Assembly (NCBI GenBank): GCA_963663005.2
Contig: CAXXHH010000023.1
Coordinates: forward strand, 1 to 64,000
Direction of reading: 5' to 3'
DNA from: CAINVV01 sp963663005
Lineage (GTDB): Bacteria > Bacteroidota > Bacteroidia > Bacteroidales > Prolixibacteraceae
Length of the DNA: 64,000 nt
The translations under genes and the position numbers were made by a program. The stretch's first letter is position 1. Every line of letters starts with the position of its first letter. Below, in pieces: positions 10,220 to 19,655 of this stretch. The notes below the pieces were generated by a model. It was given only the letters and a program-made list of their open reading frames with translations, had not been told where the DNA came from and made no database searches.

Positions 10220-11152
10220 ATGTTTAAAAGGTTTACAATCATATTTCTTTTTTTGAGTATTGGGATTCGTGTTTTCGCTCAGCAGGATCCAATGTATTCC
10301 CAATATGTTTTCAACGGATTACTCATAAATCCGGCATATGCGGGCTCGCGTGGAGTTCTGAGCGCAACGGCTTTGTACAGAAACCAATGGGTTAATATTG
10401 AAGGAGCGCCCAAGACCGGTGTTTTTTCAATAGACTCTCCGGTAAGAAATGAGAAGGTAGGACTCGGACTAAATTTGGTTCTGGATAAGATCGGGGTAAC
10501 AAACCATACAGGTATATCGGGAACTTATTCGTATAAGCTCTATTTTAATCAGAGCGTTCTCTCATTCGGTTTGCAAGCAGGAGTAGGCTTCTACAATTCC
10601 ATGAATACCGCAGTGAAATATTCGGATACTTCGCAGTCTGATGCTGCCTTCCAAAACGACTATCACAAGATATTACCGAACTTTAGTTTTGGAACCTATT
10701 ATCATGGTGATCGGTTTTATGCGGGTCTTTCAGTGATGGATATTTTGGGAAAATCTATTCAGAATGAGATTTACCCAAATATGGCTAATGATTTAAATAT
10801 TAACATCGTAAGTCATTTCTTCCTCACCTCGGGATACTTGCTTGATCTTTCTCCTGACGTCAAATTTCAACCCTCTTTTCTCTTGAAATATGTGCCGGGA
10901 GCGCCAGTGGAAGGCGATATCAACGGAGTACTCTCATTTTATGATTTGCTGGCTTTCGGACTTTCCTACCGCAGTTATGCCTCGGTGGATATTCTGACAC
11001 AGGTAAAAATTAATAAACAGCTGAGCATAGGATATTCGTATGAATATTCAACAAACGAGCTGAGCAATTTCACCAGCGGTTCTCACGAAATTGTATTGCG
11101 CTACCAATTTGATTTTTCGCAAGGGAAGATAATAACTCCTCGATTCTTTTAA
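10220..11152 (+). CDS. Type IX secretion membrane protein, PorP/SprF family
   Basis: A 310-residue outer-membrane protein. A signal peptide (hydrophobic residues 6-20, FAQ cleavage site) is followed by QDPMYSQYVFNGLLINPAYAGS, the characteristic PorP/SprF opening, here at residues 22-43. The remainder is alternating beta-strand sequence ending in an aromatic residue, as in outer-membrane barrels. Family members sit beside genes for large T9SS adhesins and are needed to export or hold them; SprF does this for SprB in Flavobacterium. The gene starts 6 bp after the adhesin stop and lies 55 bp before the OmpA-type gene, so the three are probably one operon. I assign the family firmly, but not whether it is the core PorP or an adhesin-specific SprF paralogue; its position favours the latter. 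Confidence 0.92.
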   Translation: MFKRFTIIFLFLSIGIRVFAQQDPMYSQYVFNGLLINPAYAGSRGVLSATALYRNQWVNIEGAPKTGVFSIDSPVRNEKVGLGLNLVLDKIGVTNHTGISGTYSYKLYFNQSVLSFGLQAGVGFYNSMNTAVKYSDTSQSDAAFQNDYHKILPNFSFGTYYHGDRFYAGLSVMDILGKSIQNEIYPNMANDLNINIVSHFFLTSGYLLDLSPDVKFQPSFLLKYVPGAPVEGDINGVLSFYDLLAFGLSYRSYASVDILTQVKINKQLSIGYSYEYSTNELSNFTSGSHEIVLRYQFDFSQGKIITPRFF

Positions 11153-11207
11153 TAGCTATTTTTTGCTACTGGTTGATAGTTAAATGATTAAAAAATTTAT
11201 ATAACGA

Positions 11208-13154
11208 ATGAAGTTGCCAATTTTTTTACTCAGTCTTCTTTTCTGCACAGCAGTTGTAGCCAAGAACTCCACCCTGAAAAGGAAGCTGGCCGATAATTAC
11301 TATTCTAACTTTGACTTTCACAAGGCTATTCCGATGTATGAACAGCTGTTGAAGGATCATCCGAAGGATTATTCTCTAAACGAAAGACTGGCAACTATTT
11401 ACGATCACCTGAATGATAGCAGGAGTGCGGAGAAATACTATGAATTTCTGGTTGGAAACGCGGGAGCAAAACCTACGGTTGTATTGAAATATGCAAATGT
11501 CCTTTCCAGAAATGGTAAATACGAACTGGCAAAGAAGCAATTCGCCAACTATCATCCCGAAAATCAAACCGATACAAGAGGTGCAATGTTTGAGAATGCC
11601 TATCAAAATCTTAACGCATTTTACAAAGATTCTGCCTCATTCAAAATAAAAATGATGCCATTTTCGAGTGAGGCGGACGATTTTAGTCCGGCATACTTCG
11701 GGGATGCAATCGTTTTTTCCAGCGACCGGTCGGGCTTTTCAATGGTTCGTTCGATGTACAACTGGACACAGTCGCCATATCTGGATCTTTACATTGCCGA
11801 TCCGGGCAGCAGTAAAGCCCGCCCGTTCTCCAAAGAGCTCAACACGCCTTACCATGAAGGTCCGGTCTGTTTCAATGCTAGCCTGGATACCATTATTTTT
11901 ACCCGCAGTTTTTACTACAATTCCACCCTGCATAAAAGTAATGACGGGATTACTAAAATCGGACTCTTTCAGGCTAATTGGAACCCGCGAGAAAAAAAAT
12001 GGATTAATGTCAAGCCGCTCTCATTTAATAATGTAGAGTATTCTGTCGAACATCCAGCCTTGAGGGAGGATGGGAAAGCCCTCTATTTTGCCTCGGATAT
12101 GCCGGGCGGTTTTGGTGGTATGGATTTGTATGTTTCTCATCAAATCATTGATCCCGAAGGAGGGAAATCCTGGGGAGCCCCTGTTAACCTTGGATCTGCA
12201 ATTAATAGTCCGGGTAACGATCTTTTCCCTTTCGTAGACAGGCAGGGTAATCTCTGGTATGCTTCTGACGGTATTCCCGGATTAGGCGGACTCGATATTT
12301 TTTGCGCCCCAAAATCTGCAGATGGATTTTCTAAAGTGATCAATCCGGGTTACCCGATGAACACCCGATTCGATGATTTCGGTTACATCACCAAGGATGA
12401 CGGACAAAACGGCTACCTGAGTTCAGATCGTAGAAATGAGCATGGGAAAGACGATATCTACAGCGTAAGTAGAAGTTTGCCCAAGAAGGAAGTCGTAAAG
12501 CCAAAGGCACCGGCGTTGAAATTGCAGGGTTTTGTTTTCGGAGCGGCCGATAAAGATCCCATTCCGGCATGTACTGTGGTAATTTTGAATGAAAAAACTT
12601 CGATTGGAATCAAGGTAAGAACTGATATGCAGGGACAATTTGTGCAGGAATTACAGCCTGAATCTGAGTATGTTGTCTCAGTTGCAAATACCACTATCAA
12701 AGGCAAATGTAATGAGGCAAAAGCCAGAATCTCAACCGTTGGGTTGCAAAAGGATTCGACCTTAATCGTTTCAATTCCTGTATATTGTGAAGGGGATGTA
12801 ATCTCTGTCGCAGATATTTATTACGACCTGAATAAATTTGACATTCGTCCGGATGCAGAAAAAATTCTGGACAAACTGCTGAAGGTGATGTCCGATTATC
12901 CAAACATGGTAATTGAGTTGCGCTCGCATACCGATTCTCGCGGCAGCAGCGCGGCAAACCAGGTACTCTCCGATAATCGGGCCAAAGCTGCCGCCGACTA
13001 TCTTTACTCCAAAGGTATTCAACGTAGCCGGATTTTGTCCAAAGGATACGGAGAGTCGATGCTACTCAACAAATGTGCCGATGGCGTCCCTTGTCAGGAA
13101 GAGGAACATCAGAAAAATCGGAGAACTGAATTCAAGGTTCTCAGGGTAGAATAA
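11208..13154 (+). CDS. TPR-PD40-OmpA family protein (PorE-like architecture)
   Basis: 648 residues. After a signal peptide (LLFCTAVVA) come TPR-like helices (about 25-130), a beta-propeller of PD40-type repeats (about 150-420, with AIVFSSDRSG, ALYFASDMPGG and LWYASDG), a carboxypeptidase-regulatory-like domain (about 435-515) and an OmpA C-terminal domain. The last holds the peptidoglycan-contact motif HTDSRG, then NQVLSDNRAKA and KNRRTEF at the end. The same domain order is known from PorE, which links the T9SS to peptidoglycan, and from many OmpA proteins found beside PorP/SprF genes. It probably anchors the adhesin export apparatus to the cell wall. A weak hairpin spans the stop codon (13138-13164) but lacks a good T tract. 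Confidence 0.85.
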   Translation: MKLPIFLLSLLFCTAVVAKNSTLKRKLADNYYSNFDFHKAIPMYEQLLKDHPKDYSLNERLATIYDHLNDSRSAEKYYEFLVGNAGAKPTVVLKYANVLSRNGKYELAKKQFANYHPENQTDTRGAMFENAYQNLNAFYKDSASFKIKMMPFSSEADDFSPAYFGDAIVFSSDRSGFSMVRSMYNWTQSPYLDLYIADPGSSKARPFSKELNTPYHEGPVCFNASLDTIIFTRSFYYNSTLHKSNDGITKIGLFQANWNPREKKWINVKPLSFNNVEYSVEHPALREDGKALYFASDMPGGFGGMDLYVSHQIIDPEGGKSWGAPVNLGSAINSPGNDLFPFVDRQGNLWYASDGIPGLGGLDIFCAPKSADGFSKVINPGYPMNTRFDDFGYITKDDGQNGYLSSDRRNEHGKDDIYSVSRSLPKKEVVKPKAPALKLQGFVFGAADKDPIPACTVVILNEKTSIGIKVRTDMQGQFVQELQPESEYVVSVANTTIKGKCNEAKARISTVGLQKDSTLIVSIPVYCEGDVISVADIYYDLNKFDIRPDAEKILDKLLKVMSDYPNMVIELRSHTDSRGSSAANQVLSDNRAKAAADYLYSKGIQRSRILSKGYGESMLLNKCADGVPCQEEEHQKNRRTEFKVLRVE

Positions 13155-13269
13155 AACCTGAGAATTTCATTTGTATGTAATTTTGTTTTTTGATTGCCAA
13201 ATGCAATAGCCACACAATCATTTTTGGTTAGTGTTAAAACATTACACATGGCTATTTCAGCTATTTTTT

Positions 13270-13277
13270 TATCTTTG
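13270..13277 (+). promoter_or_regulatory. Possible Bacteroidota -7 element for the permease gene
   Basis: TATCTTTG matches the -7 consensus TAnnTTTG exactly, about 110 bp upstream of the permease start. No TTTG lies at the expected distance upstream, so this is only half a promoter. Confidence 0.3.
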
Positions 13278-13388
13278 CTGATACAACCAATTTAATCGTC
13301 TGGTTTTGCGTATTGCATAGAGAAGGTATGGTATAAATTGTGTTGCTGTCTTCTTAGCGAAATTAATACAGCTCCAATAAAAACAATT

Positions 13389-14852
13389 ATGAATCAACTT
13401 TTTAGAAGAAAATCAGTTACCATTCTTTTGGCAGAGGCAAAAACGGACGAGCACAAATTCAATCGGGCACTTTCAGCAAAAAATCTCATAACACTGGGTA
13501 TTGGAGCGATCATCGGGACGGGTATTTTTGTATTAACCGGCACCGCTGCAGCTAATTATGCTGGTCCTTCAATCATGCTCTCTTTCGTTTTTTCAGCATT
13601 AGGCTGCATATTTGCCGGACTGTGTTACGCCGAATTTGCTTCCATGATACCGATCGCGGGAAGCGCCTACACCTATGCATATGCCACATTGGGTGAGTTT
13701 CTGGCCTGGATCATCGGCTGGGATTTAATTCTTGAGTATCTTTTTGCCTCGTCGACAGTGGCCGTGGGTTGGTCTGGCTATTTCGTCAGCTTTCTGAAGG
13801 ACTTCGGAATAGTGATTCCTCATGCGCTTTGTTCGGCCCCCTTTAATCACGTTATCGGGCAAGGGTGGGAGCGAACCGGGAGTATCCTGAACTTTCCTGC
13901 GGTAGCTCTCGTGGCTCTGATTACAGCGCTGCTGGTGCTTGGAATCCGCGAGTCGAGTAGGTTTAATAATGTGATTGTTATCGTTAAGCTAACTGTCATA
14001 CTGTTGTTTATTGGTTTTGGAATATCCTTTATTAACGTTGATAACTGGACTCCTTTCATCCCGGAGAATACCGGTACATTCGGAGCTTTTGGAATATCCG
14101 GAATTTTCACCGGTGCCGGAGTAATCTTTTTCGCTTATATCGGGTTTGATGCTCTTTCAACCGCGGCCCAGGAGACAAAAAATCCGGCGCGTGATATGCC
14201 TATCGGGATTCTTTGGTCGCTGGTTATTTGTACAGTGTTGTACGTTGCAGTTGCCGCTGTCCTTACTGGTATCGTCAATTACAAGGAGCTGAATGTCTCT
14301 GCACCGATTGCACTTGCCATTGACCGTGCCGGAGATTCATTAATATGGCTGAGACCATTCATCAAAATTGGTGCATTAGCCGGATTAAGCTCTGTCGTGT
14401 TAGTCATGTTGATGGCTCAACCCCGGATTTTTTACACGATGGCAAAAGACGGATTGCTGCCTCCAGCCTTCACGGTAGTGCACAAGAAATATAAAACGCC
14501 ATATATCACGACCATCGTTACCGGTGGCTTCGCAGCTCTTATTGCCGGGATTTTCCCGATTGGCGTTCTGGGAGAGTTAGTGTCGATAGGCACTCTGCTG
14601 GCATTTGTCATTGTCTGCGCGGGTATTATAATATTGCGCCGGACGGATCCGGATGCAGTAAGACCGTTCAAGACACCTTTTGTTCCGCTTTTCCCAATTC
14701 TCGGTATGATAATTTGTTTGGCGCAAATGGCTGCTTTACCCTTTGATACCTGGATGCGGCTGATCATCTGGATGGCTCTCGGGATGGTAATCTATTTCCT
14801 CTACGGGAAAAAGAGAAGTAGAATATTTTTGAATCAGAAAAATAATTCCTAA
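13389..14852 (+). CDS. APC-superfamily amino acid permease
   Basis: 487 residues from the ATG at 13389. An in-frame start at 13338 would add a Cys-rich 17-residue leader (CCCLLSE) with no family counterpart, so I reject it. The protein has about 12 hydrophobic helices. The substrate-binding motif GIGAIIGTGIFVLTG lies near residue 40, as in CAT/YfnA-type transporters, and the conserved YIGFDALSTAAQETKNPARDMPIGI segment near residue 250 is also clear. It imports amino acids across the inner membrane by cation symport or exchange; the substrate cannot be read from sequence. The lipoprotein gene starts 2 bp after its stop, so the two are likely co-transcribed. Confidence 0.9.
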   Translation: MNQLFRRKSVTILLAEAKTDEHKFNRALSAKNLITLGIGAIIGTGIFVLTGTAAANYAGPSIMLSFVFSALGCIFAGLCYAEFASMIPIAGSAYTYAYATLGEFLAWIIGWDLILEYLFASSTVAVGWSGYFVSFLKDFGIVIPHALCSAPFNHVIGQGWERTGSILNFPAVALVALITALLVLGIRESSRFNNVIVIVKLTVILLFIGFGISFINVDNWTPFIPENTGTFGAFGISGIFTGAGVIFFAYIGFDALSTAAQETKNPARDMPIGILWSLVICTVLYVAVAAVLTGIVNYKELNVSAPIALAIDRAGDSLIWLRPFIKIGALAGLSSVVLVMLMAQPRIFYTMAKDGLLPPAFTVVHKKYKTPYITTIVTGGFAALIAGIFPIGVLGELVSIGTLLAFVIVCAGIIILRRTDPDAVRPFKTPFVPLFPILGMIICLAQMAALPFDTWMRLIIWMALGMVIYFLYGKKRSRIFLNQKNNS

Positions 14853-14854
14853 CC

Positions 14855-15307
14855 ATGAGAAGATCTTTCAGCTGGATGATGCAGGTTTTACTGCTGGTGG
14901 TGTGTATTTCATGTTCGAAATCCACAACGACTGATACGCCCGTGACGACAACCGATACTACCGTTCCTACGATTAGTGTCATAGATCCTGTCTCGGGTTT
15001 CACTTACATTTTGGGAAAACCCTTGCACCTTCAAATGAATCTTGGCGATAACGCAGAATTAAAATCATACAGGATTCGGATAACAAAGAATTTGAAGGGT
15101 GTACAAACCTCTGATTGGGCATTCGATCAAAGCTGGACTTTGCCTGTGTCGAGCAAGTCCTTGTCCGTCAATCACAACGAAATTACGATTCCACTAACGG
15201 TTGCCGGAAATCAAACCACAGTCGGAAATTATGATTTTACGGCCTATTGTACAGATAAATCGGGGAATGAATCTTCGGTGACTTTCACGATAGCGTTGGC
15301 GAAATAG
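14855..15307 (+). CDS. Small lipoprotein, DUF4625-like
   Basis: 150 residues with a lipoprotein signal: hydrophobic residues 10-18 and a lipobox ending at Cys20 (VCISC). A Thr-rich linker (about 22-40) follows, then one Ig-like beta domain with FTYILGKPLHLQMNLGDNAEL and a final TDKSGNESSVTF strand. This resembles the DUF4625 family of predicted Bacteroidota lipoproteins. It is anchored to a membrane by lipidation, and its function is unknown. It follows the permease by 2 bp and ends at a strong terminator. Confidence 0.7.
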   Translation: MRRSFSWMMQVLLLVVCISCSKSTTTDTPVTTTDTTVPTISVIDPVSGFTYILGKPLHLQMNLGDNAELKSYRIRITKNLKGVQTSDWAFDQSWTLPVSSKSLSVNHNEITIPLTVAGNQTTVGNYDFTAYCTDKSGNESSVTFTIALAK

Positions 15308-15318
15308 GAACGTCTATT

Positions 15319-15380
15319 AAGCTTCTAAAGTTTTAGTTACGAGCAAATTCTGCTCGTAACTAAAACTTTAGAAGCTTTTT
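15319..15380. terminator. Bidirectional rho-independent terminator, 27-bp perfect stem
   Basis: A perfect inverted repeat: arms 15319-15345 and 15351-15377 with loop AATTC, followed on + by a run of T. It lies between converging genes (lipoprotein + and CCA-adding enzyme -). The stem is unusually long for a terminator, and a 27-bp perfect arm could also be processed by RNase III. Confidence 0.9.
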
Positions 15381-16811
15381 TCATTTAGCTGTCAAGCCCA
15401 GCTCTTCTCCTTTAGCCAGCATATAGGCAAACGCCTCCTCGTAGTTATTTCTGATCTCGCCCTCTAAAATCGCCTCTTTGATAGCAGATTTCAGGATACC
15501 AATCTCCCTGCATGGCTGCAGGTTAAAGGTCTCCATAATCAGCTCGCCTGTAACTGGGGGCTGGAAATTTCGAACAGCGTCTTTCTCCTCGATTTCTTTT
15601 AGCTTTTCCCGTACCAATTGAAAATTCGCCAGGAACCGCGCCACTTTTTCTTCGTTTTTCGAGGTAATATCAGCTTCGCAGAGCGTCATTAAATCATCAA
15701 TATCATCGCCTGCATCAAATAGTAAACGCCTTACGGCGGAGTCAGTTACCTCTTCTTCTGACAGCACAATGGGTCTCATATGCAGGAGAACCATCTTTTG
15801 AACAAATTTCATCTTTTCGTTAAGCGGCAGTTTGAGCCTGTCGAACATCTTGGGCACCATCTTTTCTCCAACAAAATTATGTGCATGGAACGTCCAGCCC
15901 AAAGCAGGAGAAAACCGTTTAGTAACGGGTTTTGCGACATCGTGCAACAGTGCCGACCAACGTAGCCACAGATTGTCTGTGTTCACGCTTATCCTGTCGA
16001 GCACTTCCAGGGTATGATAGAAATTATCTTTGTGGTAAATGCCATGCACACTCTCCCGTCCTTTAAGATTTTGAATCTCAGGGAGGATGATCTTCAATAA
16101 ACCACACACTTCCAGTAATTTGAATCCGATGGATGGTTTTTCTGAAAGGATAATTTTGTTTAGTTCGTCGGTTATTCTCTCCTTCGAAACAATATTTATT
16201 CGCTCAACCTGCTTTGTGATCGCGGCAAAGGTTTCCTCCTCAATTCTGAAATTAAGCTGAGATGCGAACCGGATTGCCCTCATCATTCGCAAAGGATCGT
16301 CAGAGAAGGTTATGTCCGGATCGAGTGGAGTTCGGATTAATTTGCTTTCCAAATCACCCATGCCATCGAATGGATCAACCAGATCGCCATAACTTTCCTT
16401 ATTAAGAGATATTGCGAGGGTATTAATTGTGAAATCCCGCCTGTTCTGATCGTCTACCAATGTGCCGCCTTCCACGACTGGCTTTCTGCTATCCGAGCGA
16501 TAGGATTCTTTTCGGGTGCCGACAAACTCAAAGTCAACATCGTTGTCGCGAAACATGGCCGTCCCGAAATTCTTGAAGACTGTCACTTTCAATTTTGGGT
16601 GAATGGCATACGCAACTTTCTTGGCGAGCCCAATTCCACTGCCCACCGTGACAATATCAATGTCGTAATGATCCTTTTTCCGATACATCAACAGATCCCT
16701 GACAAACCCTCCGATGACGTAGGTCTCAAGACCTTCTGCATCCGAAACGGAGCCGATCAGCGAAAAAACAGGGTGTTTGAGATGTTCCTTTAAATTTAGA
16801 TATTCCGACAT
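15381..16811 (-). CDS. cca: CCA tRNA nucleotidyltransferase with HD domain
   Basis: 476 residues. The N-terminal class II nucleotidyltransferase head has the GGFVRDLL motif (residues 34-41), the metal-binding DIDIV pair just after residue 50, and RRDFTINTLAI, which is typical of the CCA-adding/poly(A) polymerase family. A middle RNA-binding region (DDPLRMMRAIRFASQL) is followed by an HD phosphohydrolase domain with LRWSALLHDVAKP. It adds or repairs the 3' CCA of tRNAs in the cytoplasm. This fits the tRNA-Phe gene in this window, which does not encode CCA. It lies 58 bp downstream of murF on the same strand. Confidence 0.93.
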   Translation of the reverse strand: MSEYLNLKEHLKHPVFSLIGSVSDAEGLETYVIGGFVRDLLMYRKKDHYDIDIVTVGSGIGLAKKVAYAIHPKLKVTVFKNFGTAMFRDNDVDFEFVGTRKESYRSDSRKPVVEGGTLVDDQNRRDFTINTLAISLNKESYGDLVDPFDGMGDLESKLIRTPLDPDITFSDDPLRMMRAIRFASQLNFRIEEETFAAITKQVERINIVSKERITDELNKIILSEKPSIGFKLLEVCGLLKIILPEIQNLKGRESVHGIYHKDNFYHTLEVLDRISVNTDNLWLRWSALLHDVAKPVTKRFSPALGWTFHAHNFVGEKMVPKMFDRLKLPLNEKMKFVQKMVLLHMRPIVLSEEEVTDSAVRRLLFDAGDDIDDLMTLCEADITSKNEEKVARFLANFQLVREKLKEIEEKDAVRNFQPPVTGELIMETFNLQPCREIGILKSAIKEAILEGEIRNNYEEAFAYMLAKGEELGLTAK

Positions 16812-16869
16812 TCTGCTATTTTATTCTTCCATTAACAACAATTTGCTTCCAACTATTTCAGGAGCGCCA

Positions 16870-18162
16870 TTAGAGTTCAGGTACAAGTGTCTCCAGTTTC
16901 ATTCCTCTGGATCCCTTTATGAGGAGCAGGTAACCTGTGAGCTTGTTGATCCTTAGATAATCATTCAAATCGGCTGCATTCGCGAAATGCAGGAAATTAC
17001 CAGGCAGGTTGCAACCTGAGTAATTGGATCCAACCAAAATCACCAGCTCCGATTTGATGGCGGCCACTAGATCGACTATCTTCTGATGCTCTTCATGTGC
17101 CACAGATCCTAATTCAAGCATATCACCAAGTATCACGCCCTTCTTGGGAGCCTCCAGCTGTGCGAAATTCTCCACAGCGGCTCTCGTGCTGCTTGGATTC
17201 GCATTATACGCATCCATCAGCAGATTGTTATGCTGCGTCTCCATCCATTGCGAACGGTTGTTGTCGGGCTGGTATCCTTCAATGGCACAGGTAATCGCCA
17301 ACGGATCAACATCAAAATGCTGACCTACAGCCACAGCCGCCAGTGCATTTTCCAAATTATACTCCCCAACAAGCCTGGTTTTTATGTATAACCAACCTTT
17401 TGGAAACAGAACTTTAAAATGCAGGAAAGGCTTCGAGCCAAGCGCTTCTCCTTCCAGTCCGTCAGTGTCTTTTACCGTAGAATATCCTACTTTGGTAACA
17501 TCCCCTGCATGGGCGGTCAGATAAGGATTACCGAGATTAATGAAGATGGTTCCATGGGTTTTTTCAAGAAACCTGTATAGTTCAGTTTTCGTCTGGATGA
17601 CGCCTTCAAAGGAGCCAAAGCCTTCCAAATGAGCTCTTCCAACGTTAGTAATTAATCCAAAATTCGGTAAGGCAATGTCGCACAGGGCGGCAATCTCGCC
17701 TGGGTGATTTGCGCCCATTTCGACCACAGCTATTTGAGTCTCCCGGGTGAGTTTCAGCAATGTTAACGGTACACCAATGTGGTTGTTCAAATTGCCTTTG
17801 GTGGAGACAACCGTGTATTTTTTTGAGAGGACCGATGTTACCAGTTCTTTTGTGGTGGTTTTTCCATTGGTACCGGTGATGGCGAGAATTGGAATGCCTA
17901 ATTTCTGACGGTGTAACCGGGCCAAATCCTGTAGCGTCTGCAAAACGTTTTCAACCAATAGTATCTTCCCGTTACCAATCGCTTGTTCTTCATCAACTAC
18001 AGAATAGGATGCACCCTTCTCAATCGCCGCAAGTGCAAATTCATTGCCATTGAAATTATCTCCCTTTAACGCAAAGAACAGGGAACCGGGTTCAATATTG
18101 CGACTGTCGGTCGTGACAACCGGATGTTGGAGGAAAATTTGATAAAGGGCTTCCAGGTTCAT
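16870..18162 (-). CDS. murF: UDP-N-acetylmuramoyl-tripeptide--D-alanyl-D-alanine ligase
   Basis: 430 residues from the ATG at 18162 (MNLEALYQIF). A longer in-frame start at 18246 would run through the gldJ terminator and overlap gldJ, so I reject it. The Mur ligase features are clear: DSRNIEPGSLFFALKG near the N-terminus, the ATP loop ITGTNGKTTTKE near residue 110, VVEMGANHPGEI, and DAYNANPSS in the C-terminal domain. The enzyme joins D-Ala-D-Ala to the UDP-MurNAc tripeptide in the last cytoplasmic step of peptidoglycan precursor synthesis. gldJ lies directly upstream, an order I recall from other gliding Bacteroidota. Confidence 0.95.
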   Translation of the reverse strand: MNLEALYQIFLQHPVVTTDSRNIEPGSLFFALKGDNFNGNEFALAAIEKGASYSVVDEEQAIGNGKILLVENVLQTLQDLARLHRQKLGIPILAITGTNGKTTTKELVTSVLSKKYTVVSTKGNLNNHIGVPLTLLKLTRETQIAVVEMGANHPGEIAALCDIALPNFGLITNVGRAHLEGFGSFEGVIQTKTELYRFLEKTHGTIFINLGNPYLTAHAGDVTKVGYSTVKDTDGLEGEALGSKPFLHFKVLFPKGWLYIKTRLVGEYNLENALAAVAVGQHFDVDPLAITCAIEGYQPDNNRSQWMETQHNNLLMDAYNANPSSTRAAVENFAQLEAPKKGVILGDMLELGSVAHEEHQKIVDLVAAIKSELVILVGSNYSGCNLPGNFLHFANAADLNDYLRINKLTGYLLLIKGSRGMKLETLVPEL

Positions 18163-18171
18163 AGTATGAGT

Positions 18172-18200
18172 AAAAAAAACCTCATCTGTCGATGAGGTTT
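18172..18200 (-). terminator. Terminator after gldJ
   Basis: A perfect 10-bp stem (arms 18177-18186 and 18191-18200, loop TGTC as written on +) is followed on the minus strand by eight T. It sits between the gldJ stop and the murF start and supports the shorter murF start. Confidence 0.88.
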
Positions 18201-18206
18201 GTGAGA

Positions 18207-19655
18207 TTATTTTGGTTCGGAATCTCCCAGTTTTGTCATGGCACATCGGAACCCTAAGTCGTTCGCCGATCTTCTTTCATCCAGATATCTTCTGGTTCCC
18301 GGACTTAGCCAATAGGGTCTGTCTTTCCAGCTACCTCCTTTATAGACTCTTGAATGATCCGAAATCCTTGGTAAGTAGTTGTCCTTCAGATTAGGATACA
18401 TTGCGTTGGTACTGTTCTGGCTCCTGACTGAATCATCCTTGTTTTTCCAAAGAGCCTCATCTAGATTGGATTGGAAATTTCCATCGCGAAAATTCGTGAA
18501 GTTCGCGACTGTATCTTTTACCATCTGTCCAAGACTGTTACGGACGAAATTGCCGGCAGAATCCTTTTTGAATTGCGTATATACACTTCCGCGAAGTGGC
18601 TCAAATTCATTGAATTCCTGAAATGAGGTCGGTCTGTACACATCCTGAACCCATTCGTTTACGTTGCCGGCCATGCAATACAAGCCGTGATCATTTGGTT
18701 CAAAAGACTTAACCGGGGCAGTGATCTCAAATCCGTCATTCAACGCACCTGCTACACCCATGTAGTCGCCCCGTCCCCTGACACTGTTTGCCATGAAAAC
18801 ACCGAGCGATTTTTTATCTGTCGAACGGATATGACTCCCATTCCATGGATAAATCCGTCTGTTTGTTACAACTTCTTCCTCCGTATTTCCAATTAGCGCA
18901 ACGGCGGCATATTCCCATTCGGCTTCTGTTGGGAGACGATAACGCGGTAGTACAATGCCATCAGACATGCTGGTTCTTCTGGTTGCGCCGTCTTTACCCA
19001 AATTTTTCAATGGTCTTTTTCCATCGGTTCCATTGTACAGACCATTCAGATAACTATCCGAGCTGAATACATCTTGTCCGGTCTGCTTAAGGTTTTCAGC
19101 CAGAATCTGATTCTTGATCAGAATTCTTTCATTGACCCTGTCTGTTCTCCATTGGCAGTAATTATTTGCCTGTATCCAGCTAACGCCGACTACAGGATAT
19201 TCGGCGTATGCCGCATGTCGCAGGTAATTCTCCAGATATGGTTCATTGTAAGCCAGCTCATTTCTCCAGACCAAAGTATCCGGCAAAGCTTCTTTTAGAT
19301 AAGCAGGATCGTTCGGATAAGTTCTTTGCAACCAATAAAGATATTCCCTCCAGTCAATGTTACGAACCTCCGTTTCATCCATGAAAAAAGAAGAAATGGT
19401 CACTCTCCGAACCGCATTATTATTGTCAAATAACACATCTTGCTCGACACGACCCATCGGGAAGGTACCGCCCTGAACAAAAACCAATCCGGGACCGGTA
19501 TTTTGGGTGTAATTAGCGTTGTATTCGAAACCACCATTTTTGGGATTGTTGTAATCCCATCCGGTGGTGGAAGAGCTGGGTTTCCTGCTGGTCAAACTAC
19601 CACAAGAAACAGCCAGCAGACTGACAGATACTAATATAACCGTATAGAATTTCAT
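18207..19655 (-). CDS. gldJ: Gliding motility / T9SS lipoprotein GldJ
   Basis: 482 residues. The signal peptide ends in a lipobox with Cys18 (LLAVSC). The rest is one formylglycine-generating-enzyme (SUMF1/sulfatase-modifying) fold: FVQGGTFPMG near residue 60, MDETEVRNIDWREYLYW, YPVVGVSWIQANNYCQWRTDRVNE, RLPTEAEWEYAA, GNVNEWVQDVY, and a C-terminal VYKGGSWKD plus LGFRCA. GldJ is an essential gliding/T9SS lipoprotein related to GldK and needed for GldK stability. Its position divergent from porU and before murF supports gldJ over gldK. It has its own terminator, and a possible -7 element lies about 105 bp upstream. Confidence 0.92.
   Translation of the reverse strand: MKFYTVILVSVSLLAVSCGSLTSRKPSSSTTGWDYNNPKNGGFEYNANYTQNTGPGLVFVQGGTFPMGRVEQDVLFDNNNAVRRVTISSFFMDETEVRNIDWREYLYWLQRTYPNDPAYLKEALPDTLVWRNELAYNEPYLENYLRHAAYAEYPVVGVSWIQANNYCQWRTDRVNERILIKNQILAENLKQTGQDVFSSDSYLNGLYNGTDGKRPLKNLGKDGATRRTSMSDGIVLPRYRLPTEAEWEYAAVALIGNTEEEVVTNRRIYPWNGSHIRSTDKKSLGVFMANSVRGRGDYMGVAGALNDGFEITAPVKSFEPNDHGLYCMAGNVNEWVQDVYRPTSFQEFNEFEPLRGSVYTQFKKDSAGNFVRNSLGQMVKDTVANFTNFRDGNFQSNLDEALWKNKDDSVRSQNSTNAMYPNLKDNYLPRISDHSRVYKGGSWKDRPYWLSPGTRRYLDERRSANDLGFRCAMTKLGDSEPK

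Noticed and set aside
13138..13164. Hairpin at the end of the OmpA-type gene as a terminator
   Set aside because: 8-bp stem spanning the stop codon with no clear T run; too weak to call.
13338..13388. Longer start for the amino acid permease
   Set aside because: The added 17 residues are Cys-rich and unlike the family; the ATG at 13389 gives the normal N-terminus.
18163..18246. Longer start for murF overlapping gldJ
   Set aside because: It would run through the gldJ terminator and the gldJ coding end; ATG 18162 gives the expected MurF start.
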